Below are positions 1 through 5,614 of a stretch of DNA of 8,031 bases, one piece after another; positions within the stretch are counted from its first letter, which is position 1; the number at the start of each line of letters is the position of its first letter. The DNA comes from Armatimonadota bacterium (GTDB lineage Bacteria; Actinomycetota; Acidimicrobiia; Spongiisociales; UBA5794). Where the stretch lies: assembly GCA_008501565.1 (NCBI GenBank), contig QQUL01000256.1, positions 1 to 8,031 of the forward strand, in the 5' to 3' direction. A program made the translations under genes and the position numbers. The notes beneath the pieces are model-generated. The model did no database searches. It saw only the letters and a program-made list of their open reading frames with translations, and was not told the origin of the DNA.

Positions 1-1
1 C

Positions 2-325
2 CTCGAGCACGGACAGCGCGCAGCGACCGCTGTGGATGCCGTCATCGCTGCGGCCGGATACACACCGGTTCCGGTCGATCGGGGAGGCCAATGCTGTGGG
101 GCAGCCGGCATCTACCAGATCGAGTTTCCCGAGGTATCGGCGCAGCTCGGCCGGGCGAAGGCAGATCGGATCACAGATTCGGGGATCACAACCGTTGTAT
201 CGGCAAACGCGGGCTGCGAGATGCAACTCCGTCGCTTCCTCACCGACGAATACAGAATCTTGCATCCGATCGAGGTGTATCGGGATCGCATGAGGCAGGA
301 CGATCGGCCACGCGATGAGCGTTGA
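2..325 (+). CDS. glcF: Glycolate oxidase iron-sulfur subunit (GlcF-like), C-terminal part only
   Basis: The gene enters from the left edge in the frame beginning at base 2, and about 107 residues remain before the TGA at 323-325. Visible are LEHGQR near the start, the cysteine-rich CCG motif GGQCCGAAG (Cys31, Cys32, Gly33 of the fragment), and the second-half signature SANAGCEMQL. Together these are typical of the last cysteine-rich CCG domain of GlcF and related Fe-S oxidoreductases. In that family the domain helps bind a cofactor or cluster and passes electrons from flavin-dependent oxidation of glycolate to the respiratory chain. The text around the motif (YQIEFPEVSAQLGRAKADRI) resembles GlcF more than LutA or heterodisulfide reductase subunits, but the N-terminal 4Fe-4S ferredoxin motifs lie outside the window, so the exact family member is not certain. 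It is convergent with the next gene, with only 9 bases between the two stops. Confidence 0.75.
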   Translation, partial: LEHGQRAATAVDAVIAAAGYTPVPVDRGGQCCGAAGIYQIEFPEVSAQLGRAKADRITDSGITTVVSANAGCEMQLRRFLTDEYRILHPIEVYRDRMRQDDRPRDER

Positions 326-334
326 GTGCTTCTT

Positions 335-1210
335 CTACAGAGCCTGGGCGTAGATACCGCTCGGCTCGGTGTCACATCCCGCAGCCATGAGCGCCTCGAC
401 CAGCCACGGACAGTCTGCGGCCCACGCACTGAACTCTGATGCTTCGCGGTCGGTCGCGAGGTCAACCAAGGCGCGGATCACATCGGGAGCATCAGTCGGC
501 GATGTATCGAGCATCAGCACGTTGAACCGCCCGTCGTCCTCGGAGGTGATGGCCCACGCGCTGCCGACCTCCCACAGCCGTGCCTCTCGCGCTGCACGGT
601 CGACATCGGATCGCCTGAGCCGATAGAACGACCACGATTCAGCGATCAGTCCGCGCAGTGCCCGCCCCGCCTCACTTGTCGACCAGGCGGCCGCGACGAG
701 TTCGGCGTCGGCGCGGTTGCCTTCCCTTGCGGTGAGGGGGGAGCGACGACGCGATCCACCGTTCCCGTTGAGGTGGGGTGCGGGTTGGCCGAGTGTGCGA
801 AAGCCACGATGGATGACTGCCGTCTTGCGGAAGGCAGTCTTGTTGATGTTTCGGATTGACGCAGTGTTGTTCTCTTCGATCATGAGCCGGGCAACCAATC
901 CACCGCGATCCCTCGCCCAGTCGGTGAGTTCGACTGCCATCTGGCTCGCGATACCACGGCCGCGCCAATCGGGATGTACACGCGCTGCGTGCAGCCAGGC
1001 CTCCTGTGGCGTGAGAAGCGTCGCTCGGCCGATTGCCACCGGCGAATCGTCGCCGTCGGTCGCGACAAGCACGTAGCCGGACTGATCGTCGATCCATCCA
1101 GCGATCGACTCTGGGACGTAGTCACCCCAGTCGAACGTTCCCGTCGTGAACGCCGCGATCGCGGCGACGTCGCTCGGCCGAGCGGCCCTGGTTCGTAGCA
1201 CGGGCGTCAT
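335..1210 (-). CDS. GNAT-family N-acetyltransferase with an extra C-terminal domain
   Basis: This is a predicted 291-residue cytosolic acetyltransferase of unknown substrate. Residues 1 to about 140 form a GNAT domain. The acetyl-CoA-binding motif A is clear at 76-91 (ARVHPDWRGRGIASQM, with the R83xxG86xA88 pattern), followed by IEENNTASIRNINKTAFRKTAVIHRGFR, the usual N-x-x-A-x-x-x-x-x-x-x-F/G tail of motif B. Residues about 160-291 lack a recognisable motif A and may be a degenerate second GNAT fold or a substrate-binding domain. The frame stays open upstream to 1363. I chose ATG at 1210 because the longer form would run into the 3' end of the neighbouring 2-oxoacid dehydrogenase gene and its extra 51 residues look non-coding. 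No strong ribosome binding site precedes ATG 1210 (weak GAGA), so the start is only moderately certain. A dyad and a copy of the CCCAGGGTTC motif lie 21-55 bases upstream. Confidence 0.8.
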   Translation of the reverse strand: MTPVLRTRAARPSDVAAIAAFTTGTFDWGDYVPESIAGWIDDQSGYVLVATDGDDSPVAIGRATLLTPQEAWLHAARVHPDWRGRGIASQMAVELTDWARDRGGLVARLMIEENNTASIRNINKTAFRKTAVIHRGFRTLGQPAPHLNGNGGSRRRSPLTAREGNRADAELVAAAWSTSEAGRALRGLIAESWSFYRLRRSDVDRAAREARLWEVGSAWAITSEDDGRFNVLMLDTSPTDAPDVIRALVDLATDREASEFSAWAADCPWLVEALMAAGCDTEPSGIYAQAL

Positions 1211-1230
1211 GTCTCTATCGTTCTGTGGGC

Positions 1231-1257
1231 TCCAGTAGGTAAAAATCGTGTACTGGA
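1231..1257. promoter_or_regulatory. Inverted repeat TCCAGTA-N13-TACTGGA (possible operator)
   Basis: Two perfect 7-bp arms (1231-1237 and 1251-1257) are separated by 13 bp in the 73-bp spacer between the 2-oxoacid dehydrogenase stop and the acetyltransferase start. The spacer between the arms is A-rich on the plus strand. No T-run follows the right side of the structure on either strand, so it does not look like an intrinsic terminator. The centre-to-centre spacing (two helical turns) and its position 21-47 bases before ATG 1210 would fit a dimeric repressor site for the acetyltransferase gene. This is inference from position and symmetry only. Confidence 0.35.
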
Positions 1258-1265
1258 ACCCTGGG
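1256..1265 (-). repeat. Intergenic motif CCCAGGGTTC, copy 1
   Basis: Read on the minus strand this is CCCAGGGTTC, lying 46-55 bases upstream of the acetyltransferase ATG and overlapping the right arm of the dyad by two bases. The same 10-mer is found within 4488-4502 (minus) and 5319-5333 (plus), each time in an intergenic spacer. Its core CCC-A-GGG is itself a short palindrome. The function is unknown. Confidence 0.5.
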
Positions 1266-1283
1266 TACGCGGGGCGGGCACGG

Positions 1284-3314
1284 TCAGTAGTGGGCGAGTG
1301 CCCGTGCGTGTTCGATGATTCCCTCGACGTTCGGCATGACCTGGGCTTCGAGGGCGAGGGCAAACGGGAAGGCAGGGATCTCGGGCGTCGCGTATCGGCT
1401 CACCGGGGCATCAAGCCATTCGAACGACTTCTCACCAATCTGGGCAGCGACCTCGGCGCCAAATCCGAGAAACTTGTTGTCTTCATGAACGATCAGAACC
1501 TTTGAGGTGCGCTTGACCGCAGCCTCAATCGAAGGCCAGTCGAGCGGTCGGAGTGATCGAAGATCCAGTACGGAGGCCTCGATGCCCTCCTCAGCGAGCT
1601 TGCCAGCTGCCTCGACGGAGAAGTGGGACATCGTCCCATAGGCGATGATCGTCAGATCACTCCCAATCCGGCGAAGCGCTGCCTTCCCAATCGGAACACG
1701 GTGATCGCCTGTCGGGATCGGTCCGTTCGCAAGCCGGTAGAGCTTCTTCGGTTCGAGCACCATGACAGGATCGGGATCCTCCATCGCTGAGCGAAGCAGA
1801 CCGACGGCATCAGCTGGAGTTGAAGGCACAACGACCTTCAAACCGGGCACGTGTGAGTAGAACGCCTCGATCGACTGTGAGTGGTACATCGCTCCATGGA
1901 TACCGCCGCCGTACGGAACCCTGATCGTCATGGGCATGTTCCAGCGACCGTTGGAGCGATAGTGGATCCGTGCAAGCTCCGACACGATCTGGTTGAAACC
2001 CGGATGGATGAAGTCTGCAAACTGGATTTCGGCGCACGGCCTGGCCCCTGCGGCAGCCATGCCAACACCCAGCCCGATCACGAGCGCCTCGGCAAGGGGA
2101 GTGTTGAACGCACGGTCCGCCCCGAAGGCGTCCGTGAGACCCTTCGTCGCCTTGAACACGCCCCCTTTGGGGTCAGCAACATCCTCACCGAACACGAGCA
2201 TCCGATCATCTGACGCCATCAACGAATGGAGTCCCCTGTTGATTGCAGTGATCAGATTTCCCTGTTCACCGTCGGGTTCCTGCTCAATCTCGGTCACGGC
2301 GGTCTCCGGTTCGATCGGATTCGCATAGACATGCGACAGCGGATCGGTCGGATCTGGGGAACTCTCGGTGGACTTCACAGCAGTGGCGATCGTTTCCGTG
2401 ACCTCGGCATCGATCTCTTTCTCAAGTGCATCCGAAAGCACGCGTTGCTCAACGAGATATTGGCGGAAGGCCGGAATCGGATCCTTGCGGCGCCAGAGTT
2501 CGACCTCCTCTCTGCTGCGGTAGAGCTTGTCGTCGTCATCTGATGTGTGGGCGTAGTAGCGATAGGTCTTGGCCTCGATCAATGTCGGGCCTTCACCTGA
2601 CCGCGCTCGGTCCACAGCGGCAGTCATCGCTCCATACACGTCAAGGACATTGTTTCCATCTACGACAATTCCGGGCATCCCGTACCCAGCGGCCCTGTCG
2701 GCCACCTGTCCGGCAACCCCAGACGCAGCTGGCACCGAGATGGCGTAGAGATTGTTCTGGATGAGGAATATGACGGGGAGCTTGTGGATGCCGGCAAAGT
2801 TCATGGCTTCGTGCCAGTCGCCTTCCGATGTCGATCCTTCGCCCCCGTCGACGAGCACGACCGAGTCGCTCCCCGATCGTTGGAGTTGGTAGGCGATTCC
2901 GCATGCGTGGGGATACTGCACACCGATCACCGATGACTGGGTCAAGATGTTGAGGTCAGGCTCGGACCAGTGGGCCGGCATCTGACGTCCACCGCTCGAT
3001 GGATCAGACGCCTTGGAGAAGACACCGGCAAGAACATCCTCTGGGGACATCCCTATCGCAAGGGCGAAGGCGGCGTCCCGGTAGTACGGGAGACTCCAAT
3101 CCCGCGACGGGTCGATGGCTGCTGCCGCCCCAACCTGCGTTGCTTCGTGACCAGAGACAGAGACGACGAACGGGACGCGACCTTGCCTGTTGAGCGCCCA
3201 CATTCGCTCGTCGAGCTTGCGAGCGAGCACCATGTTTCGATACAGGGAGATGAGGTCTTCGTCGGAGAGTCCAAGTGCGTTGTGGTCGATCACACTGTCG
3301 AGTTCAAGCGTCAC
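1284..3314 (-). CDS. Fused E1 alpha/beta of branched-chain 2-oxoacid dehydrogenase
   Basis: This 676-residue thiamine-diphosphate enzyme should decarboxylate branched-chain 2-oxoacids and load the acyl group onto the lipoyl arm of an E2 protein. Residues about 15-320 are E1 alpha. The ThDP/Mg motif runs from GEG (158-160) to NN (187-188), and the active-site loop at 251-266 (YRYYAHTSDDDDKLYR) resembles the phosphorylation loop of mitochondrial branched-chain E1 alpha, which favours branched-chain acids over pyruvate. Residues about 320-350 are an acidic, Pro/Glu-rich linker. Residues about 352-676 are E1 beta: FGEDVADPKGGVF at 375-387, the cofactor-activating Glu409 in FNTPLAEA, AEIQFADF at 428-435, and YHSQS at 477-481. 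The two subunits are separate proteins in most bacteria, but fused forms are known. The GTG start overlaps the TGA of the upstream amino-acid dehydrogenase gene as GTGA and has a strong GAGGAG site. No E2 or E3 gene is in the window, so partners must be encoded elsewhere. Confidence 0.93.
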   Translation of the reverse strand: MTLELDSVIDHNALGLSDEDLISLYRNMVLARKLDERMWALNRQGRVPFVVSVSGHEATQVGAAAAIDPSRDWSLPYYRDAAFALAIGMSPEDVLAGVFSKASDPSSGGRQMPAHWSEPDLNILTQSSVIGVQYPHACGIAYQLQRSGSDSVVLVDGGEGSTSEGDWHEAMNFAGIHKLPVIFLIQNNLYAISVPAASGVAGQVADRAAGYGMPGIVVDGNNVLDVYGAMTAAVDRARSGEGPTLIEAKTYRYYAHTSDDDDKLYRSREEVELWRRKDPIPAFRQYLVEQRVLSDALEKEIDAEVTETIATAVKSTESSPDPTDPLSHVYANPIEPETAVTEIEQEPDGEQGNLITAINRGLHSLMASDDRMLVFGEDVADPKGGVFKATKGLTDAFGADRAFNTPLAEALVIGLGVGMAAAGARPCAEIQFADFIHPGFNQIVSELARIHYRSNGRWNMPMTIRVPYGGGIHGAMYHSQSIEAFYSHVPGLKVVVPSTPADAVGLLRSAMEDPDPVMVLEPKKLYRLANGPIPTGDHRVPIGKAALRRIGSDLTIIAYGTMSHFSVEAAGKLAEEGIEASVLDLRSLRPLDWPSIEAAVKRTSKVLIVHEDNKFLGFGAEVAAQIGEKSFEWLDAPVSRYATPEIPAFPFALALEAQVMPNVEGIIEHARALAHY

Positions 3315-4411
3315 GGTGTCTCCTCTTGTTGCTTGGCTGCTGCGATCCGTTCGTCCGCGACCAGTACAGCTGCTGCGTGGGTGTCGATATCGAGCTCAAC
3401 TGCCTTGGTGAGGATATTCGCAACCGTTGAGCGAATGCGGTCGATCATGGCGATGGCTTTTTCGGTTGAGTAGCCACCCTCGCCGGACGCGATGTTGATG
3501 ATGCCACCGGCATTTGCCACGAAGTCCGGCACGTAGGTGATGCCGGCATCCTTCAAGCGAATGCCGTCAGCCGGTGTCGCGAGTTGGTTGTTGGCCGATC
3601 CCGCAATGGCGGAACAGGCGAGCTGGGGGATGGTGACGGCGTTGAAGTCTGCTCCAAGTGCGCACGGGGCGAAGATGTCACAGTCCACGGCGTGGATGTC
3701 GTCCACCGATATGACCTTGGCACCGAGGTCGGACGCTGCCCGGTCTGTCGCGGATGTGTTGATGTCGGCGACGACGAGTTCGACTCCTCGCCGGTGGAGT
3801 CGTTCCGCGAGCGAGAAGCCAACCTTCCCGATGCCTTTGATCGCGATTCTTCTTCCGGCAAGCTCGTCGGTATCCCAGAGGTGCTCGCTGACGGCTTCGA
3901 TTGCCGAGACAACCCCGCGCGCCGTTGCTGGCGATGGATCGCCTGACCCGCCCATCTCCATCGGGAGGCCACTCACGTGGTCGGTCACTTGTCTGACGAT
4001 CGCCATGTCCGAAACGGTGGTCCCGACATCCTCGGCCGTGATGTAGGTGCCGCCGAGTGAGTCCACAAACCGTCCGTACGCCAAGAACAGGTCGTCTGAT
4101 CGAAGCTCCGATGGATCGCCGATGATGACGGCCTTTCCACCTCCCTGGTCGAGTCCGGCGCACGCGGCTTTGTAGGTCATGCCCTTCGACAGGCGCAACA
4201 CGTCAACGAGGGCTTCGTCTTCCGAGGCGTAGGGATAGAACCGGGTCCCGCCGAGAGCGGGGCCGAGGGTGGTGTCGTGAATGGCGATGATCGATCGGAG
4301 ACCCGACTTGTGATCTACTCCGAAATGAACGGATTCGTGGCTTTCGGTATCGACAAGGTCGAAGACTCCCAAGATGGCCTCCGCCGGGATCGTCTCATCG
4401 GGCAAGCACAT
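3311..4411 (-). CDS. vdh: Valine/leucine dehydrogenase (Glu/Leu/Phe/Val dehydrogenase family)
   Basis: This predicted 366-residue NAD-dependent amino acid dehydrogenase oxidatively deaminates valine, leucine or isoleucine to the 2-oxoacid. Residues 1 to about 140 are the catalytic domain: GPALGGTRFYPYASEDEA at 50-67 and GLDQGGGKAVIIGDP at 86-100, with the conserved lysines Lys81 and Lys93 (the second in GGGK). Residues about 150-330 bind the dinucleotide, with GIGKVG at 193-198. FAPCALGA at 247-254, SANNQL at 272-277 and PDFVANAGGIINIA at 295-308 complete the family signature. The length equals that of leucine and valine dehydrogenases, and the text is closest in memory to Streptomyces Vdh, but phenylalanine as substrate is not excluded. 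Being operonic with a branched-chain E1 supports branched-chain substrates. The frame is open upstream to 4582. ATG at 4411 is preferred because homology begins right after it, because a GAGG site lies 8 bases upstream, and because the longer form would overlap the divergent gene. Confidence 0.88.
   Translation of the reverse strand: MCLPDETIPAEAILGVFDLVDTESHESVHFGVDHKSGLRSIIAIHDTTLGPALGGTRFYPYASEDEALVDVLRLSKGMTYKAACAGLDQGGGKAVIIGDPSELRSDDLFLAYGRFVDSLGGTYITAEDVGTTVSDMAIVRQVTDHVSGLPMEMGGSGDPSPATARGVVSAIEAVSEHLWDTDELAGRRIAIKGIGKVGFSLAERLHRRGVELVVADINTSATDRAASDLGAKVISVDDIHAVDCDIFAPCALGADFNAVTIPQLACSAIAGSANNQLATPADGIRLKDAGITYVPDFVANAGGIINIASGEGGYSTEKAIAMIDRIRSTVANILTKAVELDIDTHAAAVLVADERIAAAKQQEETP
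3320..3325 (-). promoter_or_regulatory. Ribosome binding site GAGGAG for the fused E1 gene
   Basis: GAGGAG on the minus strand lies 5 bases before the GTG at 3314 and supports that start. It sits inside the last codons of the upstream gene, so the two genes are probably translated from one mRNA with coupling at the GTGA overlap. Confidence 0.8.
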
Positions 4412-4419
4412 GATACCGG

Positions 4420-4423
4420 CCTC
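4420..4423 (-). promoter_or_regulatory. Ribosome binding site GAGG for the Val/Leu dehydrogenase
   Basis: GAGG (within ACGAGG) on the minus strand ends 8 bases before the ATG at 4411. It is modest in strength, but it is the only such site near the start where family similarity begins, so it helps decide against the longer upstream reading. Confidence 0.5.
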
Positions 4424-4439
4424 GTCCGACTCGTCACAG

Positions 4440-4464
4440 CGAGAAGTCGTTCTCGGTCTCCGAG
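4440..4464 (-). promoter_or_regulatory. Two overlapping short hairpins in the dehydrogenase leader
   Basis: On the minus strand, CTCGG-AGA-CCGAG (4464 to 4452) and CGAGAA-CGAC-TTCTCG (4455 to 4440) share bases 4452-4455, so only one can form at a time. They would lie in the 5' leader of the dehydrogenase-E1 mRNA, ending 28 bases before the start codon. The stems are only 5 and 6 bp. No leader peptide and no T-run accompany them, so a role in attenuation is speculative. Confidence 0.25.
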
Positions 4465-4487
4465 CTGACGGGTGTCGCCGATCCCGC

Positions 4488-4502
4488 GTAGAACCCTGGG
4501 CG
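4488..4502 (-). repeat. 15-bp inverted repeat, left copy (CGCCCAGGGTTCTAC)
   Basis: The plus strand reads GTAGAACCCTGGGCG, the exact reverse complement of 5319-5333. It lies in the 110-bp divergent spacer, 77-91 bases upstream of the dehydrogenase ATG and 20-34 bases upstream of the unknown gene's ATG. It therefore covers the region where a -35 element for that gene would be. The central 10 bases also occur at 1256-1265. Confidence 0.6.
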
Positions 4503-4509
4503 CGGCGTC

Positions 4510-4515
4510 TACTAT
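4510..4515 (+). promoter_or_regulatory. Predicted -10 element TACTAT for a leaderless transcript
   Basis: TACTAT fits the TAnnnT consensus of the housekeeping sigma factor. It ends 6 bases before the ATG at 4522, so transcription would start at or next to the A of the start codon. There is no ribosome binding site in this interval, which agrees with leaderless translation, common in actinobacteria. No good -35 is visible at the expected distance; that space is occupied by the 15-bp inverted-repeat copy. Confidence 0.6.
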
Positions 4516-4521
4516 CAAACC

Positions 4522-5277
4522 ATGATTGCAACGGCGTACCTGCGTGTGTACATCCCATCGATCGAAGTCGCCGGTCTTCCACCCCATCGGGGGGTGAATG
4601 CGCCTGGAGTGCTTGCCCTCGACGACGACTTCGTGTGGAGCGAATCCACGACCGACGATGCGATTTTCACGATGTGGCACGACACCCAGTACGCCTGCCC
4701 GCGGAATGCGCGCCTCCGGATGCTTGAAGGTGTCGTGGCCCTCAACCGGCAGAACCCCGAATCTGGATTGGTTTCCAATGAACAGCGTCTCTACGCGATC
4801 GCTGAGCTCTCGAGGCTGAAGCGAGCCAGCGCGATCGGCCGATCCTTCATCCTGTCAATGGCGTGGCATGTCCCGCTTCGCTGGTTCTGTGCCTTCCATC
4901 CTGCCGAGCGGGATGTGTACAGCGATGATGCCATCACATCCATCCGATACCGCACGTCACTCGGCGAGGCGGTCGATCGTGTGCGGTGGGCCGCTTCGGT
5001 CCTTGAGGCTGCCGGGTTTCCTGAGGGGCCGATCGAGCACCTCAACGAACTTGAGCGCTGGCTGGTCGGTTTCACTCCTGATGCCATGGTGGAGCTCGAC
5101 TATGGACGGGTTGCGACGCTTTTCAATGAAAGCGACCTTGTCTTCGACGAAAGCGCCGGCGATGTGCGAGACAGTCTTCTCGGCCTTGAAGTTGGTGATT
5201 CTGAAAGATCCGGCGAAGGATACGCGCGGGTCGCGAGGCGATGGGCCTCCCCCCAAGCCCATACGTTCACCAACTGA
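4522..5277 (+). CDS. Conserved-looking protein of unknown function, 251 residues
   Basis: I do not recognise a named family. The protein starts MIATAYLRVYIPS, has no signal peptide or membrane helix, and appears to be a soluble, mixed alpha/beta protein. Notable stretches are SFILSMAWHVPLRWFCAFHP at about 107-126, rich in aromatics, and an acidic C-terminal third (ELDYGRVATLFNESDLVFDESAGDVRDSLLGLEVGD). The aromatic stretch could be a buried core or a ligand pocket. The start is set by the -10 element placed exactly for leaderless transcription and by the absence of any ribosome binding site. It is transcribed divergently from the Val/Leu dehydrogenase operon, so a regulatory or metabolic link is possible but unproven. 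The stop codon lies inside the first copy of an 18-bp direct repeat. Codon use resembles that of its neighbours, so there is no sign of recent transfer. Confidence 0.8.
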   Translation: MIATAYLRVYIPSIEVAGLPPHRGVNAPGVLALDDDFVWSESTTDDAIFTMWHDTQYACPRNARLRMLEGVVALNRQNPESGLVSNEQRLYAIAELSRLKRASAIGRSFILSMAWHVPLRWFCAFHPAERDVYSDDAITSIRYRTSLGEAVDRVRWAASVLEAAGFPEGPIEHLNELERWLVGFTPDAMVELDYGRVATLFNESDLVFDESAGDVRDSLLGLEVGDSERSGEGYARVARRWASPQAHTFTN

Positions 5278-5283
5278 AACGCC
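5266..5283 (+). repeat. 18-bp direct repeat, copy 1 (TTCACCAACTGAAACGCC)
   Basis: This spans the last codons and TGA stop of the unknown gene. It matches copy 2 at 5335-5352 in 16 of 18 positions. The copies are 69 bp apart, measured start to start, and the flanks do not match. Confidence 0.6.
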
Positions 5284-5302
5284 GGGAGCACCAGCGAGTT
5301 CG

Positions 5303-5312
5303 GATGATCATC
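5303..5312. promoter_or_regulatory. Perfect 10-bp palindrome GATGATCATC
   Basis: This lies in the 88-bp spacer before the three-gene plus-strand set, just upstream of the CCCAGGGTTC motif. The outer bases are partly symmetric (TTCG on the left, GCAA on the right). The position would suit an operator or activator site, but nothing beyond symmetry supports that. Confidence 0.3.
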
Positions 5313-5318
5313 GCAATA

Positions 5319-5333
5319 CGCCCAGGGTTCTAC
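5319..5333 (+). repeat. 15-bp inverted repeat, right copy (CGCCCAGGGTTCTAC)
   Basis: This is an exact reverse complement of the plus-strand sequence at 4488-4502; together the two copies flank the unknown gene. It lies 33-47 bases before the ATG at 5366, and its last three bases overlap a possible -10 element (TACCTT). Confidence 0.6.
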
Positions 5334-5336
5334 CTT
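5331..5336 (+). promoter_or_regulatory. Possible -10 element TACCTT for the plus-strand operon
   Basis: TACCTT fits TAnnnT and would place the transcription start near 5343, about 23 bases before ATG 5366. No convincing -35 is present. Alternatively, the downstream genes may simply be read through from the unknown gene, 88 bases upstream. Confidence 0.35.
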
Positions 5337-5352
5337 TACCGACTGAAACGCC
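5335..5352 (+). repeat. 18-bp direct repeat, copy 2 (TTTACCGACTGAAACGCC)
   Basis: This is a near-copy (16 of 18) of 5266-5283, placed directly before the small membrane protein gene. Copy 1 carries a stop codon in ACTGA and copy 2 keeps the same ACTGA, so one may be a duplicated remnant of the gene's 3' end. Confidence 0.55.
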
Positions 5353-5365
5353 TCGGATGGAAGAC

Positions 5366-5614
5366 ATGAAGACGCACAGACTCATCTGGATGTACCTGTT
5401 GTGGCTGCTCGCGGCCGGATCGGTGGCGGTGACCGTCGCCGTTGTTGTGACCGAACTCATGGCGATGGTCGGTCTCGTCGACCATTCAGGGAGCGGCTAC
5501 GGACTTTCGCTGTCGATTGTCACAGGAACATGTTTCGTCGTTCTGGCCGCGGTCCCATTCGCCTTCAGGGACCGCTTCCGCATGGACGACCACCGAGAGG
5601 TGGAGCCGTCGTGA
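5366..5614 (+). CDS. Small membrane protein with two predicted helices, unknown function
   Basis: This predicted 82-residue inner-membrane protein has a hydrophobic stretch at about 7-36 (LIWMYLLWLLAAGSVAVTVAVV onward) and a second at about 47-67 (LSLSIVTGTCFVVLAAVPFAF). It ends in a charged tail (RDRFRMDDHREVEPS). By the positive-inside rule the N-terminus (KTHR) and the arginine-rich C-terminus would both face the cytoplasm, giving a hairpin topology. A start nine bases earlier at 5357 (MEDMKTHR) is possible; 5366 is preferred because a GGAAG sequence lies just before it, although its spacing is tight. The stop overlaps the start of the next gene as GTGA, so the two are probably translationally coupled. 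I recognise no family. Confidence 0.7.
   Translation: MKTHRLIWMYLLWLLAAGSVAVTVAVVVTELMAMVGLVDHSGSGYGLSLSIVTGTCFVVLAAVPFAFRDRFRMDDHREVEPS

Noticed and set aside
1211..1363. N-terminal extension of the minus-strand acetyltransferase to 1363
   Set aside because: It would overlap the end of the fused E1 gene, and its residues (many Ser, Arg, Pro, Thr) show no GNAT similarity.
4488..4515. ECF-sigma promoter reading of GAACCC with CGTC before the unknown gene
   Set aside because: The spacer between the two elements is only about 9 bp, much shorter than the roughly 15-17 bp that ECF promoters need.
4412..4582. N-terminal extension of the Val/Leu dehydrogenase to 4582
   Set aside because: It would overlap the leaderless divergent gene, and family similarity begins only after the ATG at 4411, which has its own ribosome binding site.
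4488..5333. Small insertion sequence bounded by the 15-bp inverted repeats
   Set aside because: The enclosed protein has no transposase features, no target-site duplication is visible outside the repeats, and the repeat core recurs elsewhere as a single intergenic motif.
4868..5365. Long open frame leading into the small membrane protein
   Set aside because: It runs out of frame through the unknown gene and has low-complexity Ser/Pro/Arg content; only the part after 5366 looks like a protein.
5401..5610. N-terminal extension of the tandem GNAT to 5401
   Set aside because: This frame lies out of phase over the membrane protein gene and gives an Arg-rich non-family sequence; GTG 5611 has a GGAG site.
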